64,000 nucleotides of DNA from Streptomyces griseomycini (GCF_014203535.1 NZ_JACHJI010000002.1:749042-813041); one strand, 5' to 3'. Positions 17,445 to 37,101 are shown, counted from the stretch's first letter. The notes: a model not told the origin generated them from the letters alone. Numbers and translations: made by a program.

Positions 17445-19010
17445 ATGGCCGAAGAGAAGGCAGACACGACACCCAGGCGCCGGCCCAGGGCATGGCGGTC
17501 GGCCGTCGCCCTGCTCGCCTGTGCGGCCGCCGCGACCGCGGCCGTCCTCACCGCCGGACCGGGGGACGCCGCGAAGCCGTACGACTTCGACGGCGACGGC
17601 ACGCCCGACCTGGTCGTCGGCCTGCCGGGCAACACCGTGGCCGGGCACGCACGGGCCGGCTCGGTCGTCATCGCCGACGGCACCTCGACCGGGCCGGCGA
17701 GCACCGCCGTCCGCATCGACCAGGAGTCCCCCGGGGTGGGCGGCGCCTCCGAGGCCGACGACGGCTTCGGCCAGTCGGTCGCGGCCTGCGACTTCGACCG
17801 GGACGGTTACGCCGACCTGGCGGTGTCCTCACCGCTGGAGGCCATCGGCGACACGGAGGGCGCCGGCATGCTGAGCGTGCACTACGGCGGTTCGGGCGGG
17901 ATCTACGAGGCGACCACCGAGACCTTCTCCGAGGACACCACCGGCTACCCGGGCTCCGTCGGCTGGGACGAGATCTTCACGTACTCGCTGGCCGCCGGCG
18001 ACGTCAACGGCGACGGGTACTGCGACCTGGCCGTCGGGCAGCCCCTCGACATGGCGGGCGACAAGCCGAACTCCGGAACCGTCAAGCTGATGTTCGGCAC
18101 CTCCGGCGGTCTCAACGCCGCCGACACCGTCCAGCTCGACCAGTCCACGGCCCACGTGCCCGGTGCACCGGAGGCCGAGGACCGCTTCGGCGAGCAGATG
18201 GCCGTCGGGGACGTCAACGGCGACGGCGTCGGTGACCTGGTCGTCGCCACGATCGGCGAGCAGATCTCCGGCAGCTCGGACCGCGGCTCACTGCACGTCC
18301 TGTACGGCCCCATCGAGGACGCCCCCGCCTCCGGCGGTTACGTGGACGCCGGCAACGTCACCGGTGTCGGCGAGTTCGCGGGGAGCGCGCTGGCCGTGGG
18401 CCACTTCGAGGACGACGACTACGCGGACGTCGCCGTCGGCGTCTCGGACGAGCAGGTCGGCACCGCGGGTGCCGCCGGCCGGCTGGCGGTCCTGTACGGC
18501 GGCTCGCACGGGCTGTCGGCCAACAGCCGTGTGAAGCTGTTCGACCAGGACTCGCCGGGCATCGCCGGCGGACCCGAGGCGGAGGACCACTTCTCCTCGT
18601 CCCTCGCGGCCGGCGACTTCGACGGCGACGGGGTGGACGACCTGGTGGTCGGCATGCGCAGCGAGGCCATCGGCTCGGCGAAGGGCTCCGGCGCCTCGAT
18701 GGTCCTCTTCGGCAACGCCACCGGTGGCATCACCACCAAGGGCGCCCTGTGGATCGACCAGGACACCACGGGGGTTCCCGGCGCCGTCGCCGAGGGCGAC
18801 CACTTCGGCTGGACGGTCGGCGCGCTGGACACCGACGGCGACGGCCGCGTCGAACCGCTGGTCGGCGCCCCGGGCAACGCGGCCGGGACGGTCACGGTCC
18901 TCAAGGTCCGGCCCGGCGCCCTGGAGTCGGCCGAGGCCTTGGCCGAGGCCGACCTGGGCTTCACGGCGGGCAGCGACGGCGACGTCTTCGGCATGGCACT
19001 GCCCCGCTGA
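17445..19010 (+). CDS. Exported FG-GAP / VCBS repeat protein (integrin alpha-like beta-propeller)
   Basis: 521 residues with an N-terminal signal or anchor (SAVALLACAAAATAAVLTAG, about 19-38) followed by about seven FG-GAP repeats. Each repeat has a calcium-binding DxDxDGxxD loop (DFDGDGTPDLVVGLP, DFDRDGYADLAVSSP, DVNGDGYCDLAVGQP, DVNGDGVGDLVVATI, DFDGDGVDDLVVGMR, DTDGDGRVEPLVGAP). The family folds as an extracellular propeller. No enzymatic domain is fused, so a role in adhesion or surface structure is only inferred. Confidence 0.9.
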   Translation: MAEEKADTTPRRRPRAWRSAVALLACAAAATAAVLTAGPGDAAKPYDFDGDGTPDLVVGLPGNTVAGHARAGSVVIADGTSTGPASTAVRIDQESPGVGGASEADDGFGQSVAACDFDRDGYADLAVSSPLEAIGDTEGAGMLSVHYGGSGGIYEATTETFSEDTTGYPGSVGWDEIFTYSLAAGDVNGDGYCDLAVGQPLDMAGDKPNSGTVKLMFGTSGGLNAADTVQLDQSTAHVPGAPEAEDRFGEQMAVGDVNGDGVGDLVVATIGEQISGSSDRGSLHVLYGPIEDAPASGGYVDAGNVTGVGEFAGSALAVGHFEDDDYADVAVGVSDEQVGTAGAAGRLAVLYGGSHGLSANSRVKLFDQDSPGIAGGPEAEDHFSSSLAAGDFDGDGVDDLVVGMRSEAIGSAKGSGASMVLFGNATGGITTKGALWIDQDTTGVPGAVAEGDHFGWTVGALDTDGDGRVEPLVGAPGNAAGTVTVLKVRPGALESAEALAEADLGFTAGSDGDVFGMALPR

Positions 19011-19016
19011 GCCGGC

Positions 19017-19286
19017 TCAGCCCACCTCGCCCGCGAGGACCTCGGCCGCCGACGCGGCGGTGACGGCCCTCGCGAACCAGACGTCCAGCGTGCCGAGGTC
19101 CCGGCAACCGGCGACGCGCTCCCGCTCCTCCTCGGACACCTCGACGCCCCGGTGGTCGAGCAGGAGCAGAACGTCCTCGCGCCGTGCCTGGGCCCGGCCC
19201 TCCTCCCGGCCCTCCTCCCGGCCCTCGGCCCGGCCCTCGGCCCGGAGCTTCTGAGCGGTCTGCGACTGGAAGAACGAGAGGTCCAT
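19017..19286 (-). pseudogene. Duplicated C-terminal fragment of the Rpn-like gene upstream
   Basis: 89-residue frame that repeats the tail of the gene immediately upstream: DLSFFQSQTAQKLRAEGRAE, then a longer GREEGREEGRAQA charged repeat, then HRGVEVSEEERERVAGC. Its ATG overlaps the upstream stop as TGATG, so it could be translated by coupling. It lacks the N-terminal nuclease-like domain. It arose by tandem duplication of the 3' end (62-bp perfect repeats at 19219-19280 and 19467-19528). Confidence 0.7.
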
Positions 19287-19528
19287 CAGCCCGCGAGCCC
19301 GGTCTCCCCGTCCGACGCGAAGACCTCCGCCACCGACGTCGCCGTGATGGCCCTCGTGAACCAGAGACCCAGCACGTCGAGGTCGCCGCAGCCGACGATG
19401 CGCTCCCGGTCCTCTTCGGTGACCTCGACGCCCCGGTGCTCCAGCAGAAGCAGAATGTCCTTCGCCCGGCCCTCGGCCCGGCCCTCGGCCCGGAGCTTCT
19501 GAGCGGTCTGCGACTGGAAGAACGAGAG
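19219..19528. repeat. 62-bp perfect direct repeat (two copies)
   Basis: 19219-19280 and 19467-19528 are identical over 62 bases, 248 bp apart. They begin in the GC-rich RAEGRAEG-coding repeat and end in the codons for the SFF segment. They mark the boundary of the 3'-terminal duplication of the Rpn-like gene. Confidence 0.9.
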
Positions 19529-20184
19529 ATCGACGGCCATGAGATGCCTCCGGAGATCTGCGGCCGGCGTCGCGCCGAGGCCTTGTTCCGTGAGTTCGAT
19601 GAAGGTGTCCGCGGTGTCCCCGTCGTCGGCCGACAGGCCTTTCAGTGCCTTTGCCAGCGCGTTCAGTATGGCACCGGCGTCCGGGTCACGGCGGTGCAGC
19701 GCCGCGGACAGGACCGTGAGCGGGATGTCGCGGGCGGCCTCGGCCGGGCTGTCGATCACCGGCAGGTCGTCGGGGCCCAGGACCAGGGGCCGCAGCGTGA
19801 GCGAGGGCCACTGCCGCGGGCCGATGTCGACCTGCCGGGCCGCCCAGGCGGCCGTCCCCCGGTCCGCGCAGACGACGAGGAGTACCGGCGGAACGCGGTA
19901 CTTGGCGTACACGTACGAGAGGTAGTAGGCCCAGCTCGCGGGCTTGCGCGAATCCGGCTCCCCCTGTGATTCGACCGCGAGGAGGAAGCTGCCGTCCTCG
20001 GTCTCCAGACGCAGGAGCGTGTCCACCCGGCGCTCCAGTGGCTGGGTCTCCGTGAGGTCGGTGGAGAGCTCGGAGCTGGAGAGGGGTGGGGGAAGGCGAC
20101 GCCCAGGTTTCTGGCGGCGCGGGAGAAGAGGCCCGGGTCCTTCTGGAAGATCCGGTGCAGGGCCTCGTGGGATGAGCTGACCAT
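19286..20184 (-). pseudogene. Rpn/PD-(D/E)XK-like protein, frameshifted near its N-terminus
   Basis: A common Streptomyces family. The start MVSSSHEALHRIFQKDPGLF (ATG 20184) is in one frame. The continuation PLERRVDTLLRLETEDGSF, LLAVESQGEPD, WAYYLSYVYAKY and LLVVCADRGTAAWAA is in another. The shift lies around 20,070-20,100, next to G-runs (GAGGGGTGGGGG). The tail carries the EGRAEGRAKD charged repeat and ends at TGA 19286-19288. The ESQ motif is the nuclease-like core of Rpn-type proteins. Either a pseudogene or a homopolymer read error. Confidence 0.75.
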
Positions 20185-20314
20185 GGGGCGAAGCTATGGG
20201 CGGAACGGCATGTGCCGCCCGCATATACCCCATCCTTCGCGCGATCGAGCGATACCCATGGCCCCGGAGTTGACGTCGGCCCCGGAGCGGGCCCGTCCCC
20301 GCCCGCACAGCGGA

Positions 20315-20346
20315 AGGGCCCGCACGACCGAAGTCGTGCGGGCCCT
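20315..20346 (-). terminator. Terminator of tuf
   Basis: GGGCCCGCACGAC and GTCGTGCGGGCCC form a perfect 13-bp stem (14 with the flanking A-T pair) with a CGAA tetraloop, 44 bases after the tuf stop. No clear U-run, as is common in Streptomyces. Confidence 0.85.
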
Positions 20347-20389
20347 CCCAGGTGCTCGCAGCAGGAGCTACCAGGTCAGATCAGCAAGC

Positions 20390-21583
<1,194 letters not shown>

Positions 21584-21664
21584 TGGGGTCCTCCTGTGGA
21601 GTGGTTCTGTACGCCTTACTCATCGGCGCCAGGTGATCTTTGCTGGGAAACCCGGGCCCGGGGC

Positions 21665-21688
21665 GTTCCGCCGCGGTGGCGGCGGAAC
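21665..21688 (-). promoter_or_regulatory. Hairpin in the fusA-tuf gap
   Basis: GTTCCGCCGC (21665-21674) and GCGGCGGAAC (21679-21688) are perfect 10-bp arms around a 4-base loop. On the minus strand it sits between fusA and tuf and could terminate part of the fusA transcript or shape the tuf leader. A weak promoter candidate overlaps it. Confidence 0.6.
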
Positions 21689-21712
21689 ACCCCTTGCAGG
21701 CTCCGGGGTCAA
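21684..21712 (-). promoter_or_regulatory. Candidate tuf promoter
   Basis: TTGACC (21707-21712) stands 17 bases from TGTTCC (21684-21689), a good -35 with a poor -10, in the fusA-tuf gap where S. coelicolor tuf1 is known to have its own promoter. The match is partial. Confidence 0.4.
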
Positions 21713-21751
21713 GCCTAAAGCGTGGGAACGGGGTCCGTTAAACGGAGTCCG

Positions 21752-23878
<2,127 letters not shown>

Positions 23879-23917
23879 AAGGCTTCAGTCTTCTCTCGGT
23901 CTCGATGGGGTCTGCGA

Positions 23918-24388
23918 CTACCAGCGGTAGTGCGCGAAGGCCTTGTTGGACTCGGCCATCTTGTGCGTGTCCTCGCGCTTCTTCACAGCGGCGCCGAGGC
24001 CGTTGCTGGCGTCGAGGAGCTCGTTGAGCAGACGCTCGGTCATGGTCTTCTCGCGACGGGCGCGGGAGTAACCGACCAGCCAGCGCAGCGCCAGCGTGTT
24101 GGCACGGCCGGGCTTGACCTCGACCGGGACCTGGTAGGTGGCGCCACCGACACGGCGGGACTTGACCTCGAGGGTCGGCTTGATGTTCTCGAGAGCGCGC
24201 TTCAGCGTGATGACCGGGTCGTTGCCGGTCTTCTCGCGCAGGCCCTCCATGGCGCCGTAGACGATGCGCTCGGCGGTGGAGCGCTTGCCGTTCAGCAGCA
24301 CCTTGTTGATCAGGGAGGTCACCAGAGGAGAGCCGTAGACCGGGTCGATGATGACCGGACGCTTCGGGGCGGGGCCCTTACGAGGCAT
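23918..24388 (-). CDS. rpsG: 30S ribosomal protein S7
   Basis: 156 residues, the usual bacterial length, starting [10 protein letters not shown]. Primary binder of the 3' domain of 16S rRNA. Typical blocks: [33 protein letters not shown] and [10 protein letters not shown]. It is two bases from the rpsL stop on one side and 39 bases from fusA on the other, so it is co-transcribed. Confidence 0.99.
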   Translation of the reverse strand: MPRKGPAPKRPVIIDPVYGSPLVTSLINKVLLNGKRSTAERIVYGAMEGLREKTGNDPVITLKRALENIKPTLEVKSRRVGGATYQVPVEVKPGRANTLALRWLVGYSRARREKTMTERLLNELLDASNGLGAAVKKREDTHKMAESNKAFAHYRW

Positions 24389-24390
24389 TC

Positions 24391-24762
24391 TTACTTCTCC
24401 TTCTTGGCGCCGTAACGGCTGCGAGCCTGCTTGCGGTTCTTGACACCCTGGGTGTCGAGCGAACCGCGGATGATCTTGTAGCGAACACCCGGCAGGTCCT
24501 TCACACGGCCGCCGCGCACGAGCACGATGGAGTGCTCCTGCAGGTTGTGTCCCTCACCCGGAATGTAAGCGGTGACCTCGATGCCGCTGGTCAGACGCAC
24601 ACGCGCGACCTTACGCAGGGCCGAGTTCGGCTTCTTCGGGGTGGTCGTGAACACACGCGTGCAGACGCCGCGACGCTGAGGGGAACCCTCGAGTGCGGGC
24701 GTCTTGTTCTTCTCGACCTTGTCCTGCCGGCCCTTGCGGACCAGCTGCTGGATCGTAGGCAC
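24391..24762 (-). CDS. rpsL: 30S ribosomal protein S12
   Basis: 123 residues from GTG 24762 (GGAGAA upstream); the long upstream open frame is not coding. Decoding-centre protein. [13 protein letters not shown] and [12 protein letters not shown] are present, with Lys43 and Lys88 intact, so the streptomycin-sensitive wild-type form is encoded. First gene of the str operon. Confidence 0.99.
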   Translation of the reverse strand: MPTIQQLVRKGRQDKVEKNKTPALEGSPQRRGVCTRVFTTTPKKPNSALRKVARVRLTSGIEVTAYIPGEGHNLQEHSIVLVRGGRVKDLPGVRYKIIRGSLDTQGVKNRKQARSRYGAKKEK

Positions 24763-24957
24763 TACTTCTCCGGTTTCTGTGTGCCGATGGGTACAGCTAA
24801 CCTGGAACGTCGCCGACCCACGCGGTCGGGTGTGTCGAATCCCGCGGACTCCCGCCGCAAGGCAGAAAGAAGCGCAGATTGCGGTGGCCGTTCTCGGCCT
24901 CCGGTGCGGTGTGATGGCACGCACGAAGGCCAGGGCACACCCCAGGCACAAGGTCTG

Positions 24958-24986
24958 AGCGTACCTATCGCATTCGCTGCGGTCAA
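24958..24986 (-). promoter_or_regulatory. Promoter of the rpsL-rpsG-fusA operon
   Basis: TTGACC (24981-24986), a 17-base spacer, then TACGCT (24958-24963) on the minus strand: a good principal-sigma (HrdB) promoter. Transcription would start near 24,951, leaving a leader of about 190 bases before the rpsL GTG. The rest of the 24,763-25,124 gap shows no gene. Confidence 0.75.
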
Positions 24987-25124
24987 AACAAATGGGCCGT
25001 GCCCGCAACGTCGCGCGCGCCTGTCAAGCCCCACCGGCACCAATGATCTTGACATCGCCGGCGCGCGGCCGGGGCGCGGCCTCCGCGCGCCCTTCCCGAC
25101 CGCTCGTACGACCGCCATACGGCC

Positions 25125-25679
25125 CTACTGCCCGCCGGCCGTGACGCCCACCGCGATCACGAGGAGCACGACGAGCGCCCAGCCGGCCGTGGACAGCCAT
25201 CCGAGCACCAGTCCGGTCAGGGCCAGCCCGTCGCCGGCCTCCCCGGACCGCCGGATCTCCGAGCGCGCCGCGTGCCCCAGCACCACGGCCGGAATGCCGG
25301 TCAGCCCGGCGGTGACCAGACAGAGCAACCCGCACACCGCGGACCCGATCGCCTTCTCGTTGGTCCTCGGGCGGGCCAGGAACGCCGGTGGCACGGCGGC
25401 GGGAAACCCTGCCGTCTGCGGTACGGGCCCCTGCGGCAGGTCGGCCACCAGCAGCGCCAGCTCCCCCACGGTACGGGCCGCGTACGCCCGTGCGACGCGC
25501 CGCTCGAACTCCTGGTGCTCCATGCGCCCCTCGCCGTACCCGGCTCTGAGGACGTCCACGGCCCGCTCCCGGTCGGCGTGCGAGGCCAGCATCGAGGGCG
25601 CGTTCTGCCCGCCCCACGGCTGCGGTACGCCCTGGCCCTGCTGCCAGGGCTGCCACTGCGGAAACGACGAATGCGACAC
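25125..25679 (-). CDS. DUF1707 and DUF4190 domain membrane protein
   Basis: 184 residues. A Pro/Gln/Trp-rich start is followed by a DUF1707 domain (residues about 31-84: SHADRERAVDVLRAGYGEGR, EFERRV, ARTVGELALLVADLP). A DUF4190-type region has two membrane helices around 110-180. Such proteins are frequent in actinobacteria as small membrane or shape-related factors. The gene sits alone between the str operon and rpoC; function unknown. Confidence 0.85.
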   Translation of the reverse strand: MSHSSFPQWQPWQQGQGVPQPWGGQNAPSMLASHADRERAVDVLRAGYGEGRMEHQEFERRVARAYAARTVGELALLVADLPQGPVPQTAGFPAAVPPAFLARPRTNEKAIGSAVCGLLCLVTAGLTGIPAVVLGHAARSEIRRSGEAGDGLALTGLVLGWLSTAGWALVVLLVIAVGVTAGGQ

Positions 25680-25785
25680 CGAGCACCACCTCCCCCGTAA
25701 CGCCGGGTCCCTTCATGATGCGCCGGAGCGGGCGTTCCCGCACCGATACCGACGGAACGGATACGGCGGACGCCCCCGGGGAACG

Positions 25786-25825
25786 CCGAGGGGCGGTCAC
25801 CCCGTACGGAGTGACCGCCCCTCGG
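25786..25825 (-). terminator. Terminator of the rpoBC operon
   Basis: CCGAGGGGCGGTCAC and GTGACCGCCCCTCGG form a perfect 15-bp stem with a 10-base loop, 16 bases after the rpoC stop codon. No U-run. Confidence 0.85.
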
Positions 25826-25840
25826 TCTCAAGCGGCTCGC

Positions 25841-29740
<3,900 letters not shown>

Positions 29741-29798
29741 TATGCGTCAATCCCTCTCAGGGTCGTAAGTCTTGGGGTCTGAAACGGGGGTCCTGGGG

Positions 29799-29830
29799 CC
29801 GGCGGACCGTGGTGGTTCACGGTCCGCCGG
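29799..29830 (-). promoter_or_regulatory. Strong hairpin in the rpoB-rpoC gap
   Basis: CCGGCGGACCGTG and CACGGTCCGCCGG form a perfect 13-bp stem around GTGGTT, just after the rpoB stop and before rpoC. It may act as a processing site, a partial terminator or an mRNA stabiliser that sets the ratio of beta to beta'. Which of these holds cannot be told from sequence. Confidence 0.7.
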
Positions 29831-29837
29831 ACTCCCG

Positions 29838-33323
<3,486 letters not shown>

Positions 33324-33486
33324 GAGGGGGTCCTTCCGAGGGCTCGGACTCACTACGCGCGTACCGGCCCCCCACTGTGCACAGAGACGGATATCCCAGG
33401 TCGGAGATGATCTAGTCGTCCGTGCTCGAGCGGGGGAATGCCCCTGGTGACGGGCAGGGGACAGCTAACAGGCAGCGCAAAGGGAC

Positions 33487-33515
33487 AGTGTAGCCACTTG
33501 GCACACTGATGTCCA
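33487..33515 (-). promoter_or_regulatory. rpoB promoter
   Basis: TGGACA (33510-33515), 17-base spacer, TACACT (33487-33492) on the minus strand, a near-consensus principal-sigma promoter. Transcription would begin near 33,480, giving a leader of about 155 bases to the TTG start. The 33,324-33,903 gap otherwise holds the rplL terminator and no gene. Confidence 0.8.
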
Positions 33516-33804
33516 GTGCGGTTTTACGAGACCGGTGTAGGCCCTCGTTGCTCTCAACTCCTGCGACAAGGCGCTGCCCTCAACGCACGGTGATACTGCC
33601 CTCTTTGCCGTCGATCCATGCCTCGGATTCGGATCCTTGTGACGACGCGTCCTGAGAATTGCGCGCCGCGTGCGGTTCGTCAAGGCCCCTCTTGCCCGAA
33701 CCGCCTGTCACCAGGTGGACCCCCGCGGCCCGGGGAGGCACAACGAAGATCACCATACCCCCCGCCGTCCCGGGAGCAAGGCAGCCGCCGCCGGGCCCCG
33801 GATA

Positions 33805-33846
33805 CGCCGAGGAGCGACCACCCGGATGGATGATCGCTCCTCGGCG
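33805..33846 (-). terminator. Hairpin terminator/attenuator after rplJ-rplL
   Basis: CGCCGAGGAGCGA and TCGCTCCTCGGCG form a perfect 13-bp stem with a 16-base loop, 57 bases after the rplL stop. It separates rplJL from rpoBC and may allow partial read-through, as in many bacteria. Confidence 0.75.
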
Positions 33847-33903
33847 CTTACGCGTTACACGCCCTGGAGGACGTGCGGTGGATCCTGGCGGACCCGGAAG
33901 GTC

Positions 33904-34293
33904 TTACTTGACCTCGACGGAGGCGCCGGCGCCCTTGAGGGCCTCGGCGGCCTTGTCGGCGGCTTCCTTGTTGACCTTCTCGAGGACCGGCTTCGGGGTG
34001 CCGTCGACCAGGTCCTTGGCCTCCTTGAGGCCCAGGGAGGTGAGCTCGCGCACGACCTTGATGACCTGGATCTTCTTGTCGCCGGCGCCGGTGAGGATGA
34101 CGTCGAACTCGTCCTTCTCCTCGACGGCCTCGGCGGCGGCGCCACCAGCGGCACCACCGGCGACGACGACCGGGGCGGCCGCGGCGGCGGTGACGTCGAA
34201 CTTCTCCTCGAAGGCCTTCACGAACTCGGAGAGCTCGATGAGGGTCATCTCCTCGAACTGGGCCAGCAGCTCGTCCTGGGTGAGCTTCGCCAT
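33904..34293 (-). CDS. rplL: 50S ribosomal protein L7/L12
   Basis: 129 residues. The N-terminal dimerisation helix ([20 protein letters not shown]) is followed by an Ala/Gly/Val hinge (residues about 36-58) and the factor-binding C-terminal domain with [20 protein letters not shown]. It forms the ribosome stalk with L10. It lies 115 bp after rplJ in the same direction. Confidence 0.99.
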   Translation of the reverse strand: MAKLTQDELLAQFEEMTLIELSEFVKAFEEKFDVTAAAAAPVVVAGGAAGGAAAEAVEEKDEFDVILTGAGDKKIQVIKVVRELTSLGLKEAKDLVDGTPKPVLEKVNKEAADKAAEALKGAGASVEVK

Positions 34294-34408
34294 GATGGCG
34301 GTCCTTCCACTAAATCGGCAGGTGCCGGATGTACTGGGTAAGGCGGGCGTACGTCGGGCCCGCTGCGACCCCCGCCGCTAGGCGGCGCGGATCAGAAAGC
34401 GAGCCGAA

Positions 34409-34939
34409 TTACTCGGCACCGCCCTGCTCGTCCTGCTTGGCGCGGAGCGCGTCCACGGTGCGGACGAGCTTCGACGGCAGCGCCTGGAAGACGGAGGCAG
34501 CCTGGGACTGCTTCGCCTTGAAGGCACCGGCCAGCTTGGACAGCAGAACCTCGCGGGACTCGAGGTCCGCAAGCTTCTTGATCTCGTCGGCGGAGAGGGC
34601 CTTGCCCTCGAGGACACCGCCCTTGATGACGAGATTCGGGTTCTCCTTGGCGAAGTCACGGAGACCCTTCGCCGACTCCACCGGGTCACCGGTGACGAAG
34701 GCGACCGCCGTCGGGCCAGCGAAGAGCTGGTCGTCCAGCGTGATCCCGGCCTCGTTGGCCGCAATCTTGGTCAGCGTGTTCTTCACCACGGCGTACTGGG
34801 CGTTCTCACCGAGCGAACGACGCAGCGTCTTGAGCTGCGCCACGGTGAGACCGCGGTACTCGGTCAGCACGGCGGCGTTGGAGCTGCGGAACTTGTCCGT
34901 CAGCTCGGCAACCGCGGCAGCCTTGTCGGGCCTCGCCAT
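34409..34939 (-). CDS. rplJ: 50S ribosomal protein L10
   Basis: 176 residues from ATG 34939 ([17 protein letters not shown]) behind GGAAGGAGG; the longer frame upstream is leader. Stalk base protein that binds 23S rRNA and L7/L12 dimers. The block [20 protein letters not shown] is typical. The 3' end has an acidic tail. L10-L12 normally represses its own mRNA through the leader. Confidence 0.98.
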   Translation of the reverse strand: MARPDKAAAVAELTDKFRSSNAAVLTEYRGLTVAQLKTLRRSLGENAQYAVVKNTLTKIAANEAGITLDDQLFAGPTAVAFVTGDPVESAKGLRDFAKENPNLVIKGGVLEGKALSADEIKKLADLESREVLLSKLAGAFKAKQSQAASVFQALPSKLVRTVDALRAKQDEQGGAE

Positions 34940-35006
34940 AGAGCCTCGGCCTCCTTCCGGGTGATTCGGACCGCGCGGACCCGAAGGAGGACTGGGGAAA
35001 ACGAAA

Positions 35007-35032
35007 CGCCCCGGGCGCAGGCGCACGGGGCG
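35007..35032 (-). promoter_or_regulatory. Terminator-like hairpin in the rplJ leader
   Basis: On the minus strand CGCCCCG and CGGGGCG form a 7-bp stem, followed at once by TTTCGTTTT, in the leader about 70 bases before the rplJ start. This looks like an attenuator that could respond to L10-L12 binding. No full L10-leader fold was derived. Confidence 0.5.
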
Positions 35033-35186
35033 AAGCTCAACCGGTTTCTCGCACACGCTCGGCGGTGCGTTCCGGGAACTCTTCCACTGTCACCTGCGCG
35101 GGTCGTCCGCAGTTCAGCGGATCCTTCGGCCACCGCGCCCTCTTGCGAGCGCACGGCAACGACCAGCGGTCTTTGGCTTCTGTGGA

Positions 35187-35216
35187 AGAGTACGGGAACG
35201 GAACGGCGTCAGGCAA
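35187..35216 (-). promoter_or_regulatory. Candidate rplJ-rplL promoter
   Basis: TTGCCT (35211-35216), 18-base spacer, TACTCT (35187-35192) on the minus strand. It would give a leader of about 240 bases containing the terminator-like hairpin. The rest of 34,940-35,261 has no gene. Confidence 0.6.
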
Positions 35217-35261
35217 ATCGGCCGAGCGGGTGCCGTAGAGACACCGGAGGCGTCGGGGACG

Positions 35262-36212
35262 TCAGGAGCTGAGACCGGCCTCGGACTCGGCCCCCAGGCC
35301 CTCCAGCTCCTTCAGCATCTCCATGAGGTCGAAGGTCTCCCCCGCCGGCGGCGCCTGGACATCGGCCTTGGCGCCGTAGTCGGAGTAGTGGGCCGTCATG
35401 TTCATCGTGCCCTGGGGCATCTTCATCCCGACGACCATCTTGACCGGGTAGTTGTCCTCGTTGACCCAGACCTGGGTGTCGTAGCCCTTCAGACCGCTCT
35501 TCTTGACGTTGGCGGTCAGCTCCTCGCGCTCCTTCTCGGAGAGCATGTCGAACGACTTGTTGGCGTCGAGCATCTCCTCGAAGCTCAGCGTGCCCTTGTA
35601 GTGCTGCGTCTGGACACCGTCGACCTTCTCCGGGCCGACGTGCTTCAGGTTCGGCGACTCGAGCAGCAGGGCGAGCTGCTGCGCCGGGTCCTGGTTCATG
35701 TTCTCCATGCCGCTGGTCATCTGCTTCTGCAGTTCCGCGTCGCCGGACTCCTCGGCGATGGCGGCGAAGTCCATCTTCATCCAGCGCTTGCCGTCCATCT
35801 CGGCGGCCTGCTTCTCGCCCATGTCCATGTACATGGCGTTGTCCAGCATGATCATGCGGACCTGCTCGGGCGCGTCCGGGTCGCCCGCCGTGAGCGCCGA
35901 GCCCTTCATCGTCACGTCCATGACAGCGGGGTCCCAGCCCTGGACGCCGGAGAGCTCCATGGTGCCGCCGCCCTCCACGCCGGCCGGCATCGACATGGTC
36001 ATGCGGACCTTGGAGGACTTGGCCTCCGAGGTGTTCTTGAAGGCGGCCTGGAGGACCTCGGTCATCTCGTTCTGGGTCTGGACCCGGGACTCCGACGAGT
36101 CGGCCGCCTTCTTCTTCCCGCCCCCGTCACCGTCCTGACAGCCCGCGACACCCGCGACGACGGCCACGGCCGTCAGGGAGACACCCGCGCGCTTCCATGC
36201 GGACATGCCCAT
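35262..36212 (-). CDS. Exported lipoprotein, LppX/LprAFG-like
   Basis: 316 residues from ATG 36212 (GGTGGG upstream). The signal sequence ends in the lipobox VAGC with lipidation at Cys25, then a Gly/Lys/Asp linker. The body (SSKVRMTMSMPAGVEGGGTM, DGVQTQHYKGTLSF, YPVKMVVGMKMPQGT) resembles the actinobacterial lipid-binding LppX/LprG fold. Conserved position between rplA and rplJ suggests vertical inheritance. Ligand unknown. Confidence 0.87.
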   Translation of the reverse strand: MGMSAWKRAGVSLTAVAVVAGVAGCQDGDGGGKKKAADSSESRVQTQNEMTEVLQAAFKNTSEAKSSKVRMTMSMPAGVEGGGTMELSGVQGWDPAVMDVTMKGSALTAGDPDAPEQVRMIMLDNAMYMDMGEKQAAEMDGKRWMKMDFAAIAEESGDAELQKQMTSGMENMNQDPAQQLALLLESPNLKHVGPEKVDGVQTQHYKGTLSFEEMLDANKSFDMLSEKEREELTANVKKSGLKGYDTQVWVNEDNYPVKMVVGMKMPQGTMNMTAHYSDYGAKADVQAPPAGETFDLMEMLKELEGLGAESEAGLSS

Positions 36213-36298
36213 GAATCCCACCCCTGGTTTTCTTCGGTGTTGTTGTACCTGTGAATCAAGTGAACGGTAACGCACCCGACTGACACTGTCGTACGAAA

Positions 36299-36337
36299 AA
36301 CCCGTCCCCACGCCTTCGGAAGACGTGGGGACGGGTT
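36299..36337 (-). terminator. Rho-independent terminator after rplA
   Basis: AACCCGTCCCCACG and CGTGGGGACGGGTT make a perfect 14-bp stem. On the minus strand it is followed by a run of T (TTTTTCG), so this is a classical intrinsic terminator, 38 bases after the rplA stop. Confidence 0.92.
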
Positions 36338-36375
36338 CACGGGTTGCACGGACCGGTCGCACCGGCCCGACCGGC

Positions 36376-37101
36376 TCAGACCGCGGCCGGGTCCTCCTCG
36401 ACGAGGAGGTTGCGGGTGCGGTTCGGGTCGACCGGGATGCCGGGGCCCATCGTGGTGGTGATGGCGGCCTTCTTGATGTACCGGCCCTTGGCGGCGGACG
36501 GCTTCAGACGGAGGATCTCCTCCAGCGCGGCGCCGTAGTTCTCCACCAGCTTGGTGTCGTCGAACGACACCTTGCCGATGATGAAGTGCAGGTTCGAGTG
36601 CTTGTCGACGCGGAACTCGATCTTGCCGCCCTTGATGTCGTTGACAGCCTTGGCGACGTCCGGGGTCACGGTGCCGGTCTTCGGGTTCGGCATCAGACCA
36701 CGGGGACCGAGCACACGGCCGAGGCGGCCGACCTTGCCCATGAGGTCCGGGGTGGCGACGACGGCGTCGAAGTCCAGACGGCCCTTCGACACCTCGTCGA
36801 TCAGCTCGTCGGCGCCGACGATGTCGGCGCCCGCGGCACGCGCGGCCTCGGCACGGTCACCGGTCGCGAAGACCAGGACCCGGGCGGTCTTGCCGGTGCC
36901 GTGCGGGAGGTTCACGGTGCCACGGACCATCTGGTCGGCCTTGCGCGGGTCGACACCCAGGCGGAAGGCGACCTCGACGGTGCCGTCGAACTTGGTCGTG
37001 GAGGTCTCCTTGGCGAGACGGACGGCCTCGAGCGGGGCGTAGAGCTTGTCCCGGTCGACCTTGGCGTCCGCAGCGCGGAGAGACTTGCTGCGCTTGCTCA
37101 C
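36376..37101 (-). CDS. rplA: 50S ribosomal protein L1
   Basis: 241 residues from GTG 37101 ([20 protein letters not shown]). L1-stalk protein and, in many bacteria, a translational repressor of the rplK-rplA mRNA. Typical blocks: [37 protein letters not shown] and [18 protein letters not shown]. It lies 82 bp after rplK in one operon. Confidence 0.98.
   Translation of the reverse strand: MSKRSKSLRAADAKVDRDKLYAPLEAVRLAKETSTTKFDGTVEVAFRLGVDPRKADQMVRGTVNLPHGTGKTARVLVFATGDRAEAARAAGADIVGADELIDEVSKGRLDFDAVVATPDLMGKVGRLGRVLGPRGLMPNPKTGTVTPDVAKAVNDIKGGKIEFRVDKHSNLHFIIGKVSFDDTKLVENYGAALEEILRLKPSAAKGRYIKKAAITTTMGPGIPVDPNRTRNLLVEEDPAAV

Noticed and set aside
24763..25008. N-terminal extension of S12
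   Set aside because: S12 is strongly conserved in length and starts at GTG 24762 with a ribosome site. The upstream part contains the operon promoter.
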